A stretch of DNA of 64,000 nt from positions 1,488,001-1,552,000 of the forward strand of contig NZ_CP109078.1 of NCBI RefSeq assembly GCF_035917455.1, read 5' to 3'. A program made the position numbers and the translations under genes. This document shows, piece after piece, positions 26,658 through 35,909 of the stretch. Positions within the stretch are counted from its first letter, which is position 1; the number at the start of each line of letters is the position of its first letter. The DNA is from Micromonospora sp. NBC_01796 (lineage in GTDB: Bacteria; Actinomycetota; Actinomycetes; Mycobacteriales; Micromonosporaceae). Below the pieces are notes generated by a model, which was given only the letters and a program-made list of their open reading frames with translations, did not search any database and was not told the origin of the DNA.

Positions 26658-29351
26658 ATGGCGATCCCCCTGTGGAACTTCGTCGGCCGCGCGGCTGAGA
26701 TTGACCGACTGACCGCCGCCGCGACCAGTTCACGCGGTCGCGGCCTCATTTTCAGTGGTGACGCCGGGATCGGCAAGAGCAGGCTCCTCCGGGAGGCGGT
26801 CAAACGGCTGCCGGCGGACCGGTTCGCAGTCTGGCACGCGTCCGGGAACATCGCCACCGGCGGACTGCCGCTCGGCGGCCTGGCCCAGGTGCTGCCGGCC
26901 GACCAGCCGGTCGGACTCTCCGCCGCGGGCGTGCTGCGCTGGGCGCTCGACGCGCTGCACCAGCAGGCCGCCGGCCGGACCATCGTGCTCGCCATCGACG
27001 ACGCCCACCTGCTCGACCAGTCCTCGGCCGCGCTGGTCTACCTGATCGCGCACGCCGAGAACGCCAAGGTGTTCTGCACCGTACGCATCGGCGAGGAGAT
27101 CCCGCTGTCGATCCGGGCACTGTGGAGGGACGACCTGGTCGAGCACGCGGAGCTGAGCCCGATGGGCCAGCCCGAGGCGCACAAGCTGCTCAACGAGATG
27201 CTCGGCGGCCAACTCGACGGCATCTCCGCCGACCGGCTCTACAGGTACTCCCAGGGCAACGCGCTCATGCTGCGCGAGCTGGTGATCGCCTCGATGACCA
27301 GCAACGAGCTGGTGCAGAGCGAGTTCGGCACCTGGACCTGGACCCGGAGCGGCCCGGTGGAACTGGCCCCGAGCCTGGAGGAGTTGATCGACACCCGGAT
27401 CGGGCAGCTCAGTCCGGGCGTACGCCAGGTGCTCGAACTGGTCGCCCTGGGCGAGCCGATCGGGCTGCGGCTGTTGCAGAACGCCACGGACGAGCTGGAC
27501 GTGGAGACGGCCCAGGAACGCGGCCTGATCCGCGAGTTCCGCGATGACCGCCGTACCAACGTGCAGCTCGCCCACCCGCTCTACGGTGACCTGGTCCGCA
27601 AGCGGTGCCCGGCGACCAGGGCCCGGCGGTTGAAGGCCGAACTCGCCGACCTGCTCCAGACCACCGGCAACAAACGCCGCGACGACGTGCTGCGGCTGGC
27701 GGTGTTGCGGCTGGATTCCGGCACCGCACAGGATCCGGTCCTGCTGCTGGAGGCGGCAGTGCAGGCGTTCGGCCGGTTCGACGTACCGCTCGCCGCCCGG
27801 CTGGCGCGGGCCGCGCTGGACACCGGTGGCGGGTTCGACGCCGCCGAACTGCTCGCCACCATCCTGATGTTCACCGACCAGCCGGAGAAGGCGATCACGG
27901 TCCTCGACGGCATCGTCGACCAGGTCGACTCCGACGAGCGACGCGGCCGTTACCTGACCGTACGCGGGATGGTGACCTACTGGGGGCTCAGTCAGCAGTC
28001 GACGGTGAAGGAGATCTCGGCCGCGGCGGAGCAGCTCACCGACCCGCCGGCCCGCGCCCGGGTACGCGCCTTCGAGGCGATCATGCGCCTGCACCAGCTC
28101 GAGTTCGCGGACGCGCTCCGGCTGAGCCGGGCCGTGCTGGACCGGCCGGCGGCCAGTCTCGCCGCCCGCGGGCTGGCCCGGTGCACGATCGCGCACCTGC
28201 AGGCGGCCCAGGGTGAACTGCTGCACAGCGGACGGGCGATCGCCGGGGTGGAGGCGGAGGCGGCCCTGTGGCGTACCGACATGCCGTACCTGCAACTCGC
28301 CCTGGAACTGGCCCGGGGCACCCGGCTCGCCCTCGCCGGTGACCTGCGCGGCATCGACGCGATCGTGGCCGCCGAGTTCGCCGACCTGGCGGTGGCCGGG
28401 GACTTCCGGCTCGGTTCCGGTTACCTGTCGATCCTGCGGGCCCAGGCCGCCCGGCTGCGGGGCCGGACCGCGGACGCGTTGCGGACCAGCACGGACGCGT
28501 GCGCGATGCTCGCCACCAGCCGGGTGTTCGCCGGCCTGGCGCACGCCGAACGGGCCCACGCGGCGGCGCTGCGCGGTGACACCGTGCAGGCCACCGACGC
28601 GATGGCCGCCTCCGACCAGACGCACTCGCCCGGCATGGCGATCCTCTACCCGTGGCGGGAGCAGGCGCGGGCGGCCGTACTGGCCGCGACCGGCAACCTC
28701 GACGGAGCCGCCGACCACCTCGTCAAGCTCGTCGGCAAGCTCCGCGAGGACAAGCTCACCGGACACGAGATCCTGGCCCTGCACGACCTGGTCCGGCTGG
28801 ACCGTGCCCACACGGAGGTCGGGCAGGCCACCCGGGAGGGGCGGCGGCAGAGCGTGGCGCACCGGCTCACCGAGCTGACCGAGGTGGTCGAGGGTGTGCT
28901 GCCACCGCTGCTGGCCCGGCACGGCCGGGCGGTGGCGGCCCGGTCCGGCGACGACCTGCTGGCGGTGGCGAACAGCTTCGACGAGTTGGAACTGACACTC
29001 TTCGCCGCCGAGGCGACGGCGATGGCCGTGGCCCGGCTCCGCGAGGCCAAGTCACCCCGGGCGCACGAGGCGAACGTACGGCTCAGCGCGCTGCTGGAGC
29101 GGTGCGACACCGTACGGAGCCCGGCGCTGACCGCCGAGCAGCCTGCCCTGACCGAGCGGGAGCGCCAGATCGCCCGGCTGGCCGCCGGTGGCGTACCGAG
29201 CCGCAACATCGCGGAGCAGCTCTACATCTCCACCCGCACGGTGGAGAACCATCTCCAGCGGGTCTACACCAAGCTCGGGGTGGCCGGGCGCGGGGAACTC
29301 TGGCCGGCGCTGCGGGCACTGCCGGACCACGACGGCAAGACCACTGGATGA
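26658..29351 (+). CDS. Large ATP-binding LuxR family regulator (LAL)
   Basis: Protein of 897 residues. An N-terminal AAA/STAND ATPase starts IPLWNFVGRAAEIDRL, with Walker A FSGDAGIGKSRLL and Walker B TIVLAIDDAHLL. A long helical middle region of about 500 residues resembles TPR-type sensor repeats. A C-terminal LuxR helix-turn-helix ends it (LTERERQIARLAAGG, then ISTRTVENHLQRVYTKLG). This is the MalT/LAL architecture of transcription activators driven by ATP and an effector. I prefer the ATG at 26658 over one at 26571, because conserved sequence begins there. It is upstream of pncB on the same strand, with a 53-bp gap, so NAD salvage is one possible target, by position only. Confidence 0.85.
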   Translation: MAIPLWNFVGRAAEIDRLTAAATSSRGRGLIFSGDAGIGKSRLLREAVKRLPADRFAVWHASGNIATGGLPLGGLAQVLPADQPVGLSAAGVLRWALDALHQQAAGRTIVLAIDDAHLLDQSSAALVYLIAHAENAKVFCTVRIGEEIPLSIRALWRDDLVEHAELSPMGQPEAHKLLNEMLGGQLDGISADRLYRYSQGNALMLRELVIASMTSNELVQSEFGTWTWTRSGPVELAPSLEELIDTRIGQLSPGVRQVLELVALGEPIGLRLLQNATDELDVETAQERGLIREFRDDRRTNVQLAHPLYGDLVRKRCPATRARRLKAELADLLQTTGNKRRDDVLRLAVLRLDSGTAQDPVLLLEAAVQAFGRFDVPLAARLARAALDTGGGFDAAELLATILMFTDQPEKAITVLDGIVDQVDSDERRGRYLTVRGMVTYWGLSQQSTVKEISAAAEQLTDPPARARVRAFEAIMRLHQLEFADALRLSRAVLDRPAASLAARGLARCTIAHLQAAQGELLHSGRAIAGVEAEAALWRTDMPYLQLALELARGTRLALAGDLRGIDAIVAAEFADLAVAGDFRLGSGYLSILRAQAARLRGRTADALRTSTDACAMLATSRVFAGLAHAERAHAAALRGDTVQATDAMAASDQTHSPGMAILYPWREQARAAVLAATGNLDGAADHLVKLVGKLREDKLTGHEILALHDLVRLDRAHTEVGQATREGRRQSVAHRLTELTEVVEGVLPPLLARHGRAVAARSGDDLLAVANSFDELELTLFAAEATAMAVARLREAKSPRAHEANVRLSALLERCDTVRSPALTAEQPALTERERQIARLAAGGVPSRNIAEQLYISTRTVENHLQRVYTKLGVAGRGELWPALRALPDHDGKTTG

Positions 29352-29404
29352 ACGCCTGTGGACATGCCGTCCCGGCCGAACGGGCCCGCGCTTAGGCTAG
29401 ACGG

Positions 29405-30691
29405 GTGAGCAGTCCCCGTTCCTCGTTGCTGACCGACCACTACGAGCTGACCATGGTCAGTGCCGCACTCAAGGACGGCACCGCCGACCGGCAGTGCGTG
29501 TTCGAGGTGTTCACCCGCCGGCTGCCCACCGGACGGCGTTACGGCGTGGTCGCCGGCACGGCCCGCCTGGTCGAGCTGATCCGCGAATTCCGCTTCGACT
29601 CCGCCGAGGTGGACTGGCTGCGCGAAGCCGGGGTGGTCGACGAGCAGACCGCCGCCTGGCTGTCCCGGTTCCGCTTCACCGGCGACATCGAGGGGTACGC
29701 CGAGGGCGAGTTGTTCTTCCCCGGTTCGCCGATCCTGACCGTCTCCGGCACCTTCGCCGAGTGCGTGATGCTGGAGACCCTGGCCCTGTCGGTGCTCAAC
29801 CACGACTGCGCGATCGCCGCCGCCGCGGCCCGGATGGTGACCGCCGCCCGCGGCCGTACGGTGATCGAGATGGGTTCCCGCCGGGCGCACGAGGAGGCCG
29901 CGGTCGCCGCCGCCCGGTCGGCGTACCTGGCCGGTTTCGGCTTCACCTCCAACCTGGCCGCCGGGCAGCGTTACGGGATCCCGACGGCGGGCACCGCCGC
30001 GCACGCGTTCACGCTGCTGCACGACGACGAGGCAGCGGCGTTCGCCTCGCAGGTGGCGGCGCAGGGCAAGGGGACGACGCTGCTGGTCGACACGTACGAC
30101 ATCGCCCAGGGCATCCGGAACGCGATCGCGGTCGCCGGCCCGGACCTGCGGGCGATCCGGATCGACTCGGGTGACCTTTCGGTGCTGGCGCACCACTCGC
30201 GGGAGTTGCTCGACTCGCTCGGCGCCACCGAAACGAAGATCATCGTCTCCGGCGACCTGGACGAGTACGCGATCGCCGCGCTCGCCGCCGAACCGGTCGA
30301 CATGTACGGCGCCGGTACCGCGGTGGTCACCGGGTCCGGCGCGCCCACCGCCGGGCTGGTCTACAAGCTGGTCGAGGTCGACGGGCGCCCGGTGGTCAAG
30401 CGGTCGGAGAACAAGGCGACCGTCGGCGGGCGCAAGGTGGCGATCCGCCGGCACAAGCCGACCGGTACGGCGACCGAGGAGATCGTGGTCTCCCAGGGGG
30501 TGCCCGACCACCGGCCCAACGACCGGTTGCTGCAGCGCAGCTTCGTGGTCGCGGGCGAGCCGGTGGAGCTGCCCGGCCTGGTCGAGTCCCGCGAGCACCT
30601 GCGGCAGTGCCTCATCTCGATCCCCTGGGAGGGGCTCAAGCTCTCCGCGGGCGACCCGACCATCCCGGTCACCGTGGTGCCCACGACCTGA
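29405..30691 (+). CDS. pncB: Nicotinate phosphoribosyltransferase
   Basis: Protein of 428 residues from a GTG start. Family features are LLTDHYELTMVSAALKDG at the start, VIEMGSRRAHEEAAVAAAR (PRPP and phosphate-binding region), and IRIDSGDLSVLAH with ISGD-type VSGDLDEYAI. It joins nicotinate to PRPP with ATP hydrolysis to give nicotinate mononucleotide, the entry step of the Preiss-Handler NAD route. pncA follows after 29 bp, so the pair converts nicotinamide to NaMN. In mycobacteria pncB1 is adjacent to clpS; here two genes have come between. Confidence 0.94.
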   Translation: MSSPRSSLLTDHYELTMVSAALKDGTADRQCVFEVFTRRLPTGRRYGVVAGTARLVELIREFRFDSAEVDWLREAGVVDEQTAAWLSRFRFTGDIEGYAEGELFFPGSPILTVSGTFAECVMLETLALSVLNHDCAIAAAAARMVTAARGRTVIEMGSRRAHEEAAVAAARSAYLAGFGFTSNLAAGQRYGIPTAGTAAHAFTLLHDDEAAAFASQVAAQGKGTTLLVDTYDIAQGIRNAIAVAGPDLRAIRIDSGDLSVLAHHSRELLDSLGATETKIIVSGDLDEYAIAALAAEPVDMYGAGTAVVTGSGAPTAGLVYKLVEVDGRPVVKRSENKATVGGRKVAIRRHKPTGTATEEIVVSQGVPDHRPNDRLLQRSFVVAGEPVELPGLVESREHLRQCLISIPWEGLKLSAGDPTIPVTVVPTT

Positions 30692-30720
30692 CCCGGAACG
30701 ACCCGAAAGGCGCTACCCAG

Positions 30721-31302
30721 ATGAGCAGAGCACTGATCATCGTCGACGTGCAGAAGGACTTCTGCGAGGGCGGCTCGCTCCCGGTCGGCGGCGGCGCCGG
30801 GATCGCGACGAGGATCTCCGACCTGCTGGAAACCGAACCTGACCGGTGGCAGCACGTGGTGGCGACCAAGGACTACCACGTCGACCCCGGCGCCCACTTC
30901 GCCGAGCCGGCGGACTACGTGGACTCGTGGCCGGAGCACTGCGTGGCCGGGACACCGGGCGCGGACTTCCACCCGAACCTGCGTACGGACCCGATCGAGG
31001 CGGTGTTCCGCAAGGGGGAACGGTCGGCGGCATACTCCGGGTTCGAGGGGTTCTCGGACGGGGGCGAGACACTGGCCGACTGGTTGCGCGGGCGTGAGGT
31101 CGACGCGGTGGACGTGGTCGGCATCGCCACGGACCACTGCGTACGGGCGACCGCCCTCGACGCCGCCCGGGAGGGCTTCGCCACCACCGTCCTGCTCGAC
31201 CTGACCGCCGGGGTGGCCCGCCTGACCACCGACCAGACGGTCACCGAGCTGGACGAGGCGGGAATCATCCTCCTGGGTGAACCGGTGATCCAGGGGCACT
31301 GA
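30721..31302 (+). CDS. pncA: Nicotinamidase
   Basis: Protein of 193 residues, isochorismatase-like hydrolase fold. The catalytic Asp is in ALIIVDVQKDFCEGG, the Lys region is VVATKDYHVDPGAHF with metal-binding D and H residues, and the nucleophile Cys is in VGIATDHCVRATALDA. It deamidates nicotinamide to nicotinate, the PncB substrate. In mycobacteria the equivalent enzyme activates pyrazinamide. The ATG at 30721 follows GAAAGG and starts the conserved region; the frame upstream overlaps pncB. Confidence 0.94.
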   Translation: MSRALIIVDVQKDFCEGGSLPVGGGAGIATRISDLLETEPDRWQHVVATKDYHVDPGAHFAEPADYVDSWPEHCVAGTPGADFHPNLRTDPIEAVFRKGERSAAYSGFEGFSDGGETLADWLRGREVDAVDVVGIATDHCVRATALDAAREGFATTVLLDLTAGVARLTTDQTVTELDEAGIILLGEPVIQGH

Positions 31303-31395
31303 GCCGGCCAGCGAGGCGCTGAGCCGGGTCGGGCCGCAAACCCGGTGGCGCCGGTGTCCCACCCCTGGGCCAGGATGGTCCGGGAGGTACGGACC

Positions 31396-32634
31396 GTGTT
31401 GGATTTGAAGCCTTACCGGAAAGCGCTCGCGCTGCCCGGGCTCCGCCCGCTGCTACTGGTGTCGATCCTGGCCAGGGTGCCGATGGCGGCCTCTGCCGTG
31501 GTGCTGACCCTGCACGTGGTCAGTCTGGGGTACGGCTACGCCGCCGCCGGAGCCGTCGGGGGTGTGATGACGGTCGGCTCGGCCCTCGGCGCGCCCCTGC
31601 TGGGCCGGCTGGTCGACCGGCGAGGCCTGCGGCCGGTACTGCTGCTGACCACGATCGCCTCGGCGGTCTTCTGGCTCACCGCACCGCACCTGTCGTATCC
31701 GGTCCTGCTCGGCTCGGTGCTGTTCGGCGGTCTGCTGACCCTGCCGGTCTTCTCCGTGGTCCGGCAGTCGATCGCCGCGCTGGTTCCGCCGGAGCGGCGC
31801 CGGCAGGCGTACGCGCTGGACTCGATGTCGGTCGAGGTGTCCTTCATGACCGGGCCGGCGCTGGCCGTGCTCCTGGCCACCACCGTGTCGCCCGAGGTCA
31901 CCATGTTCGCCATCGGTGCCGGCATGGTCCTGTCCGGGGTGATCCTGTTCGTGCTGAACCCGCCGACCAGGACAGTGGCGGAGGCGACCGCTCCGGGGCG
32001 GCCGGTGGCGCGCCGGGAGTGGCTCACCCCTCGGCTGATCGGGCTGCTCGCCATCAGCGTGGCCGGCACCCTGGTGCTCGGCGGCACCGACGTCTCGGTG
32101 GTGGCGGTGCTGCGCGAGCACGGCCAGGTCGGGTGGACCGGGGCGGTGCTGACGATGTGGGCGGCGTACTCGCTGGTCGGGGGCTTCGCGTACGGTGCGC
32201 TGTCCCGCCCCGTCTCCCCGTTGCTGCTGACCGTACTGCTCGGTCTGGCGACCATCCCGGTCGGACTCGGCGGCGGCCGGTGGTGGCTGCTGAGCCTCGC
32301 GCTGCTGCCCGCCGGTGCGCTCTGCGCGCCGACCCTGGCGGCCACCGCCGACGCGGTCAGCCGGCTCGTCCCGGCCAGTGTGCGCGGCGAGGCGATGGGC
32401 CTGCACGGCTCCGCCATCACCGTCGGCGTGGCCCTGGGCGCCCCCCTGGCCGGCGCCATAATCGACACGACATCCCCCGCCTGGGGCTTCGCCGCCACCG
32501 GCCTCCTAGGCACCCTAACCGCCCTCCTCTCCCTCCCCCTCCACCCCCGCCGCCCCCGCCCCCGCCCCACCGACCCGGCGTTGATCATGAAGTTAGCGCA
32601 CTCTGAGCGCGAAAAATCCGCGCTAACTTCATGA
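31396..32634 (+). CDS. MFS transporter
   Basis: Protein of about 412 residues with about twelve hydrophobic segments and the MFS loop GRLVDRRGLRPVLL between segments 2 and 3. I choose the GTG at 31396 because GGGAGG stands at 31382-31387 with an 8-base spacing; earlier starts would add 17 residues. Members of this group are sugar or drug exporters, and the substrate is unknown. The last 18 codons (after the Pro/Arg-rich tail) are encoded by a long inverted repeat, and the stop itself falls in the right arm, so the native C-terminus was probably changed by insertion of the repeat. Confidence 0.8.
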   Translation: MLDLKPYRKALALPGLRPLLLVSILARVPMAASAVVLTLHVVSLGYGYAAAGAVGGVMTVGSALGAPLLGRLVDRRGLRPVLLLTTIASAVFWLTAPHLSYPVLLGSVLFGGLLTLPVFSVVRQSIAALVPPERRRQAYALDSMSVEVSFMTGPALAVLLATTVSPEVTMFAIGAGMVLSGVILFVLNPPTRTVAEATAPGRPVARREWLTPRLIGLLAISVAGTLVLGGTDVSVVAVLREHGQVGWTGAVLTMWAAYSLVGGFAYGALSRPVSPLLLTVLLGLATIPVGLGGGRWWLLSLALLPAGALCAPTLAATADAVSRLVPASVRGEAMGLHGSAITVGVALGAPLAGAIIDTTSPAWGFAATGLLGTLTALLSLPLHPRRPRPRPTDPALIMKLAHSEREKSALTS

Positions 32635-32638
32635 TCAA
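32581..32638. repeat. Perfect 19-bp inverted repeat at gene end, between C-rich and G-rich tracts
   Basis: TTGATCATGAAGTTAGCGC at 32581-32599 is mirrored exactly at 32620-32638, with a 20-nt loop. It covers the end and stop codon of the MFS gene. To its left (32531-32570) the plus strand is nearly all C in runs of 3-5. To its right (32645-32684) it is G runs of 3-6. The arms are AT-richer than the surroundings, suggesting an inserted, mobile-type intergenic repeat. Confidence 0.8.
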
Positions 32639-32644
32639 CGACTA

Positions 32645-32684
32645 GGGGCACGGGTGGGGGCACGGGGGGCGCGGGTGGGTGGGG
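32645..32684 (+). other. G-rich tract with G-quadruplex pattern
   Basis: Seven runs of three or more G occur within 40 bases (for example GGGG, GGG, GGGGG and GGGGGG separated by 1-3 bases). That fits a G-quadruplex motif on the plus strand. The matching C-rich tract at 32531-32570 would give one on the minus strand. Structure formation is not shown by sequence alone. Confidence 0.55.
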
Positions 32685-32687
32685 ATG

Positions 32688-32724
32688 CGGAAAGGCGCCG
32701 CCCCACAGGGGCGGCGCCTTTCCG
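32688..32724. terminator. Perfect 17-bp hairpin downstream of ctaD
   Basis: Arms 32688-32704 and 32708-32724 (CGGAAAGGCGCCGCCCC and its complement) surround a 3-nt ACA loop. It is 12 bp past the ctaD stop, and in the minus-strand direction it ends transcription of ctaD. The A/T-containing base of the stem (GGAAA/TTTCC) is typical of actinobacterial terminators. Confidence 0.85.
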
Positions 32725-32736
32725 TGGGGCTGGGGT

Positions 32737-34494
32737 TTAGCGGCGGTCCAGGTCGGAGGCGGTGTCTTCCTGGTAGCTGGCGCCGCCGTCGGACTCGCTG
32801 GTCAGGGGCTTGGCGCCGCCCTCGGGCGGACCGGCCAGGGAGTGGCCGGCGGCCAGTTCCGGGAACTTGAGGTCGAAGGCCGGGCGCTCGGAGCGGATCC
32901 GGGGCATCCGGTCGAAGTTCCGCAGCGGCGGCGGCGAGCTGGTCGCCCACTCGAGCGAGTTGCCGTGACCCCACGGGTCGTCGACCTCGACCACCGGACC
33001 GGTCTTGTACGACTTCCAGACGTTGTAGATGAACGGCAGCGTGGAGATACCGGTGATGAACGCGCCGATCGTGGAGATCGTGTTCAACGTGGTGAAGCCG
33101 TCCGTGGGCAGGTAGTCGGCGTACCGCCGGGGCATGCCCTCGGCGCCGAGCCAGTGCTGCACCAGGAAGGTGGTGTGGAAGCCGACCATGGTGAGCCAGA
33201 AGTGCACCTTGGCCAGGCGCTCGTCCAGCATCCGGCCGAACATCTTCGGGAACCAGAAGTAGATGCCGGCAAAGACGGCGAACACGATGGTGCCGAAGAG
33301 TACGTAGTGGAAGTGCGCCACCACGAAGTACGTGTCGGAGACGTGGAAGTCGACCGGCGGGCTGGCCAGCAGTACGCCGGAGAGGCCACCGAAGAGGAAC
33401 GTGACCAGGAAGCCGACCGCCCAGAGCATGGGCGCCTCGAAGCTGATCTGGCCTCGCCACATGGTGCCGATCCAGTTGAAGAACTTCATGCCGGTCGGTA
33501 CGGCGATCAGGAAGCTCAGGAACGAGAAGAACGGCAGGAGCACCTGACCGGTGGCGAACATGTGGTGCGCCCAGACGCTCATCGACAGCGCGGCGATACC
33601 GATCATCGCGCCGACCATGCCCTTGTAGCCGAACATCGGCTTGCGGGAGAAGACCGGGATGACCTCGCTGATGATGCCGAAGAACGGCAGCGCGACGATG
33701 TAGACCTCGGGATGGCCGAAGAACCAGAAGAGATGCTGCCAGAGCATCGGTCCGCCGGTGGCCGCGTCGAAGACGTGCGCCCCGAGTATCCGGTCCGCGG
33801 CGAGCGCGAACAGGGCCGCCGCGAGCAGCGGGAAGACCATGATCACCAGCAGGCTGGTGACGAGGATGGCCCAGGTGAAGATCGACATCCGGAACATCGT
33901 CATGCCGGGCGCACGCAGCGTGAGGATCGTAGTGATCATGTTCACGCCACCGAGGATGGTGCCCAGACCGGAGATGGCCAGGCCGACGATCCACAGGTTG
34001 GCGCCGACACCCGGCGAGTTCTCCACACTGCTCAGCGGCGCGTAGGCGAACCAGCCGAAGTCGGCGGCGCCACCGGGGCTGACGAAGCCGCCGAGGGCCA
34101 TCGTCCCGCCGAACAGGTAGAGCCAGTACGCGAAGCTGTTCAGCCGGGGAAAGGAGACGTCCGGCGCGCCGATCTGCAACGGCACCACGTAGTTCGCGAA
34201 CGCGAACACGATCGGCGTCGCGAAGAACAGCAGCATGATCGTGCCGTGCATGGTGAACAGCTGGTTGTACTGCTCGGCCGACAGGAACTGCAGTCCCGGC
34301 CGGGCCAGCTCGGCGCGCATCAGCAGCGCCATCAGGCCGCCGATCATGAAGAACGCGAAAGCCGTGATCATGTACATGATCCCGATCTGCTTCGCGTCCG
34401 TCGTACGCAGCAGCCGCGCGATGGCCGAACCCTTTACCGGCTGGCGGACCGGCCAGGGCCGGGTCACGATCGGCTTCGGTGCGACGGTGGTCAC
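32737..34494 (-). CDS. ctaD: Cytochrome c oxidase subunit I (aa3 type)
   Basis: Protein of 585 residues. The GTG at 34494 is preceded by GGAGG and gives the family start ([15 protein letters not shown]). It is the haem a/haem a3-CuB subunit of the terminal oxidase in the plasma membrane. Seen are the haem ligand region [15 protein letters not shown], the CuB and Tyr motif [15 protein letters not shown], the K-channel region, and the [16 protein letters not shown] segment with haem ligands. Twelve membrane segments are present. The gene stands alone here; ctaC, ctaE and qcr genes are not in the window. Actinomycetes often carry more than one ctaD, so this may be a second copy. Confidence 0.96.
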   Translation of the reverse strand: MTTVAPKPIVTRPWPVRQPVKGSAIARLLRTTDAKQIGIMYMITAFAFFMIGGLMALLMRAELARPGLQFLSAEQYNQLFTMHGTIMLLFFATPIVFAFANYVVPLQIGAPDVSFPRLNSFAYWLYLFGGTMALGGFVSPGGAADFGWFAYAPLSSVENSPGVGANLWIVGLAISGLGTILGGVNMITTILTLRAPGMTMFRMSIFTWAILVTSLLVIMVFPLLAAALFALAADRILGAHVFDAATGGPMLWQHLFWFFGHPEVYIVALPFFGIISEVIPVFSRKPMFGYKGMVGAMIGIAALSMSVWAHHMFATGQVLLPFFSFLSFLIAVPTGMKFFNWIGTMWRGQISFEAPMLWAVGFLVTFLFGGLSGVLLASPPVDFHVSDTYFVVAHFHYVLFGTIVFAVFAGIYFWFPKMFGRMLDERLAKVHFWLTMVGFHTTFLVQHWLGAEGMPRRYADYLPTDGFTTLNTISTIGAFITGISTLPFIYNVWKSYKTGPVVEVDDPWGHGNSLEWATSSPPPLRNFDRMPRIRSERPAFDLKFPELAAGHSLAGPPEGGAKPLTSESDGGASYQEDTASDLDRR

Positions 34495-34686
34495 GAGTGG
34501 CCTCCGGTTCTCGTTGGTCCCACTGCGCCCACAGATCTGATCCGCACGCGCTGTTGATTCTCTGTTGGCCGTATCTCGGAGGCGAGAATAGTCCCCAGCA
34601 GCGGCGGCTCCGGCGCCGGGTGGCCGGACGCGCCGTCGGGGGCGGTCCACCGGCTTTCGCCGCAGCGACGGCGTCGCGGTGCGCGG

Positions 34687-35793
34687 TTACGCGGGATCGA
34701 GTAGTAACCGGTAGTGCTCGGCGAAGATCCGGGCACCGCGTCCGCGCAACAACGGATCGCGCAGCGGTGGCGGCACGTCCCTGGTCCGGTCCCGGTCGCG
34801 GGTCCGGTCCAGCACCCATTTCGTACGGGGGCGCCGACGACTCTCGTACCGCGCCAGCGCCTCGGTGACGGTCTCCGCCGCGGCGAGCGCACGGGCCAGC
34901 ACCAGGGCGTCCTCCAGCGCCATCGCGGCGCCCTGGGCCAGGGTCGGGGCGGTGGCGTGTGCGGCGTCACCCACCAGCACCACCCGCCCGCGCGACCAGC
35001 GTCCCAACTCGACCTCGTCGCTCGTACCGACCCGTACCGAACGGATCGCGTCGAGTACGGCCGGCACCGGGCCGCCGTACTCGGCGAAGCGTTCCCGTAG
35101 TCGGGCGATCGGGTCGTCCGGGAGGTCGGCGCAGGTTTCGTCGGCGTAGCAGTGCAGCCGGCCGGCACCCATCGGTACGACCACGAAGGCGGAGTGCTGG
35201 CCGAGCAGCGCGGTCCAGTCGGTGACCCTGGGTCCACCGGTGACCACGCTGCGGTAGACGATCTGACCGACCTGCCGGGCCGGACCGCCGAGGGCAGCGA
35301 GCGAACGCACCGTGGAGTGCCGGCCGTCGGCGCCGATCACCAGGTCGTACTCGCCCTGGCGACCGTCGTCGAAGGTGACCGAGACGGCGTCGCGGGCGAG
35401 TTCCAGGGTGTTGATCCCGGTGGCGTACCGGACCTCGCCGCCGGCCGCGGTCAGCAGCACCTGGTGCAACTCGGCCCGGGGCAGCGCGCGGCACTCCCCC
35501 ACGCCGGACCAGAGCAGACCGAGGTCCACCTCACACAACCGGCGCCCGCGTACGTCGAGGAAGCGCTGCCGGCCGATCACCTGGCCGAGTGGCCGGACCG
35601 GGCTGTCCAGGCCCAGGTCACGCAGGGCGCGGGCGGCATTGCCCTGAAGGTAGATGCCGCCCGCGATCGCCATCGGCGCGGACTGCCACTCGGTGACCTC
35701 CGGCCGGAAACCGGCGAGCCGGAGGGCGCGGGCGGTCGCCAGACCGGCGATGCCCCCACCGACGATCAGGATGCGAAGGGTGGAACCGAGCAT
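34687..35793 (-). CDS. FAD-dependent monooxygenase (PHBH/UbiH family)
   Basis: Protein of 368 residues. The N-terminal FAD site is RILIVGGGIAGLATARALRL (GxGxxG), the middle has LVIGADGRHSTVRSL (the DG motif), and the third FAD motif is GRVVLVGDAAHATAPTLAQG (GD). These define the class A flavin monooxygenases that hydroxylate aromatic or polyketide substrates. The ATG at 35793 is chosen; an upstream ATG at 35838 adds 15 residues without similarity. No biosynthetic cluster surrounds it, and the substrate is unknown. Confidence 0.85.
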   Translation of the reverse strand: MLGSTLRILIVGGGIAGLATARALRLAGFRPEVTEWQSAPMAIAGGIYLQGNAARALRDLGLDSPVRPLGQVIGRQRFLDVRGRRLCEVDLGLLWSGVGECRALPRAELHQVLLTAAGGEVRYATGINTLELARDAVSVTFDDGRQGEYDLVIGADGRHSTVRSLAALGGPARQVGQIVYRSVVTGGPRVTDWTALLGQHSAFVVVPMGAGRLHCYADETCADLPDDPIARLRERFAEYGGPVPAVLDAIRSVRVGTSDEVELGRWSRGRVVLVGDAAHATAPTLAQGAAMALEDALVLARALAAAETVTEALARYESRRRPRTKWVLDRTRDRDRTRDVPPPLRDPLLRGRGARIFAEHYRLLLDPA

Positions 35794-35909
35794 GTTGGTG
35801 ACGCCTCCGGGAGGGGACTCGGCACGCGTTGAAGCCAAGACGCTACTCCGTGCGATCCCTCACCGATAGCACCGCGCGGGGTGGCGCCGGGCCCTCCCGT
35901 TTTCGGTTG

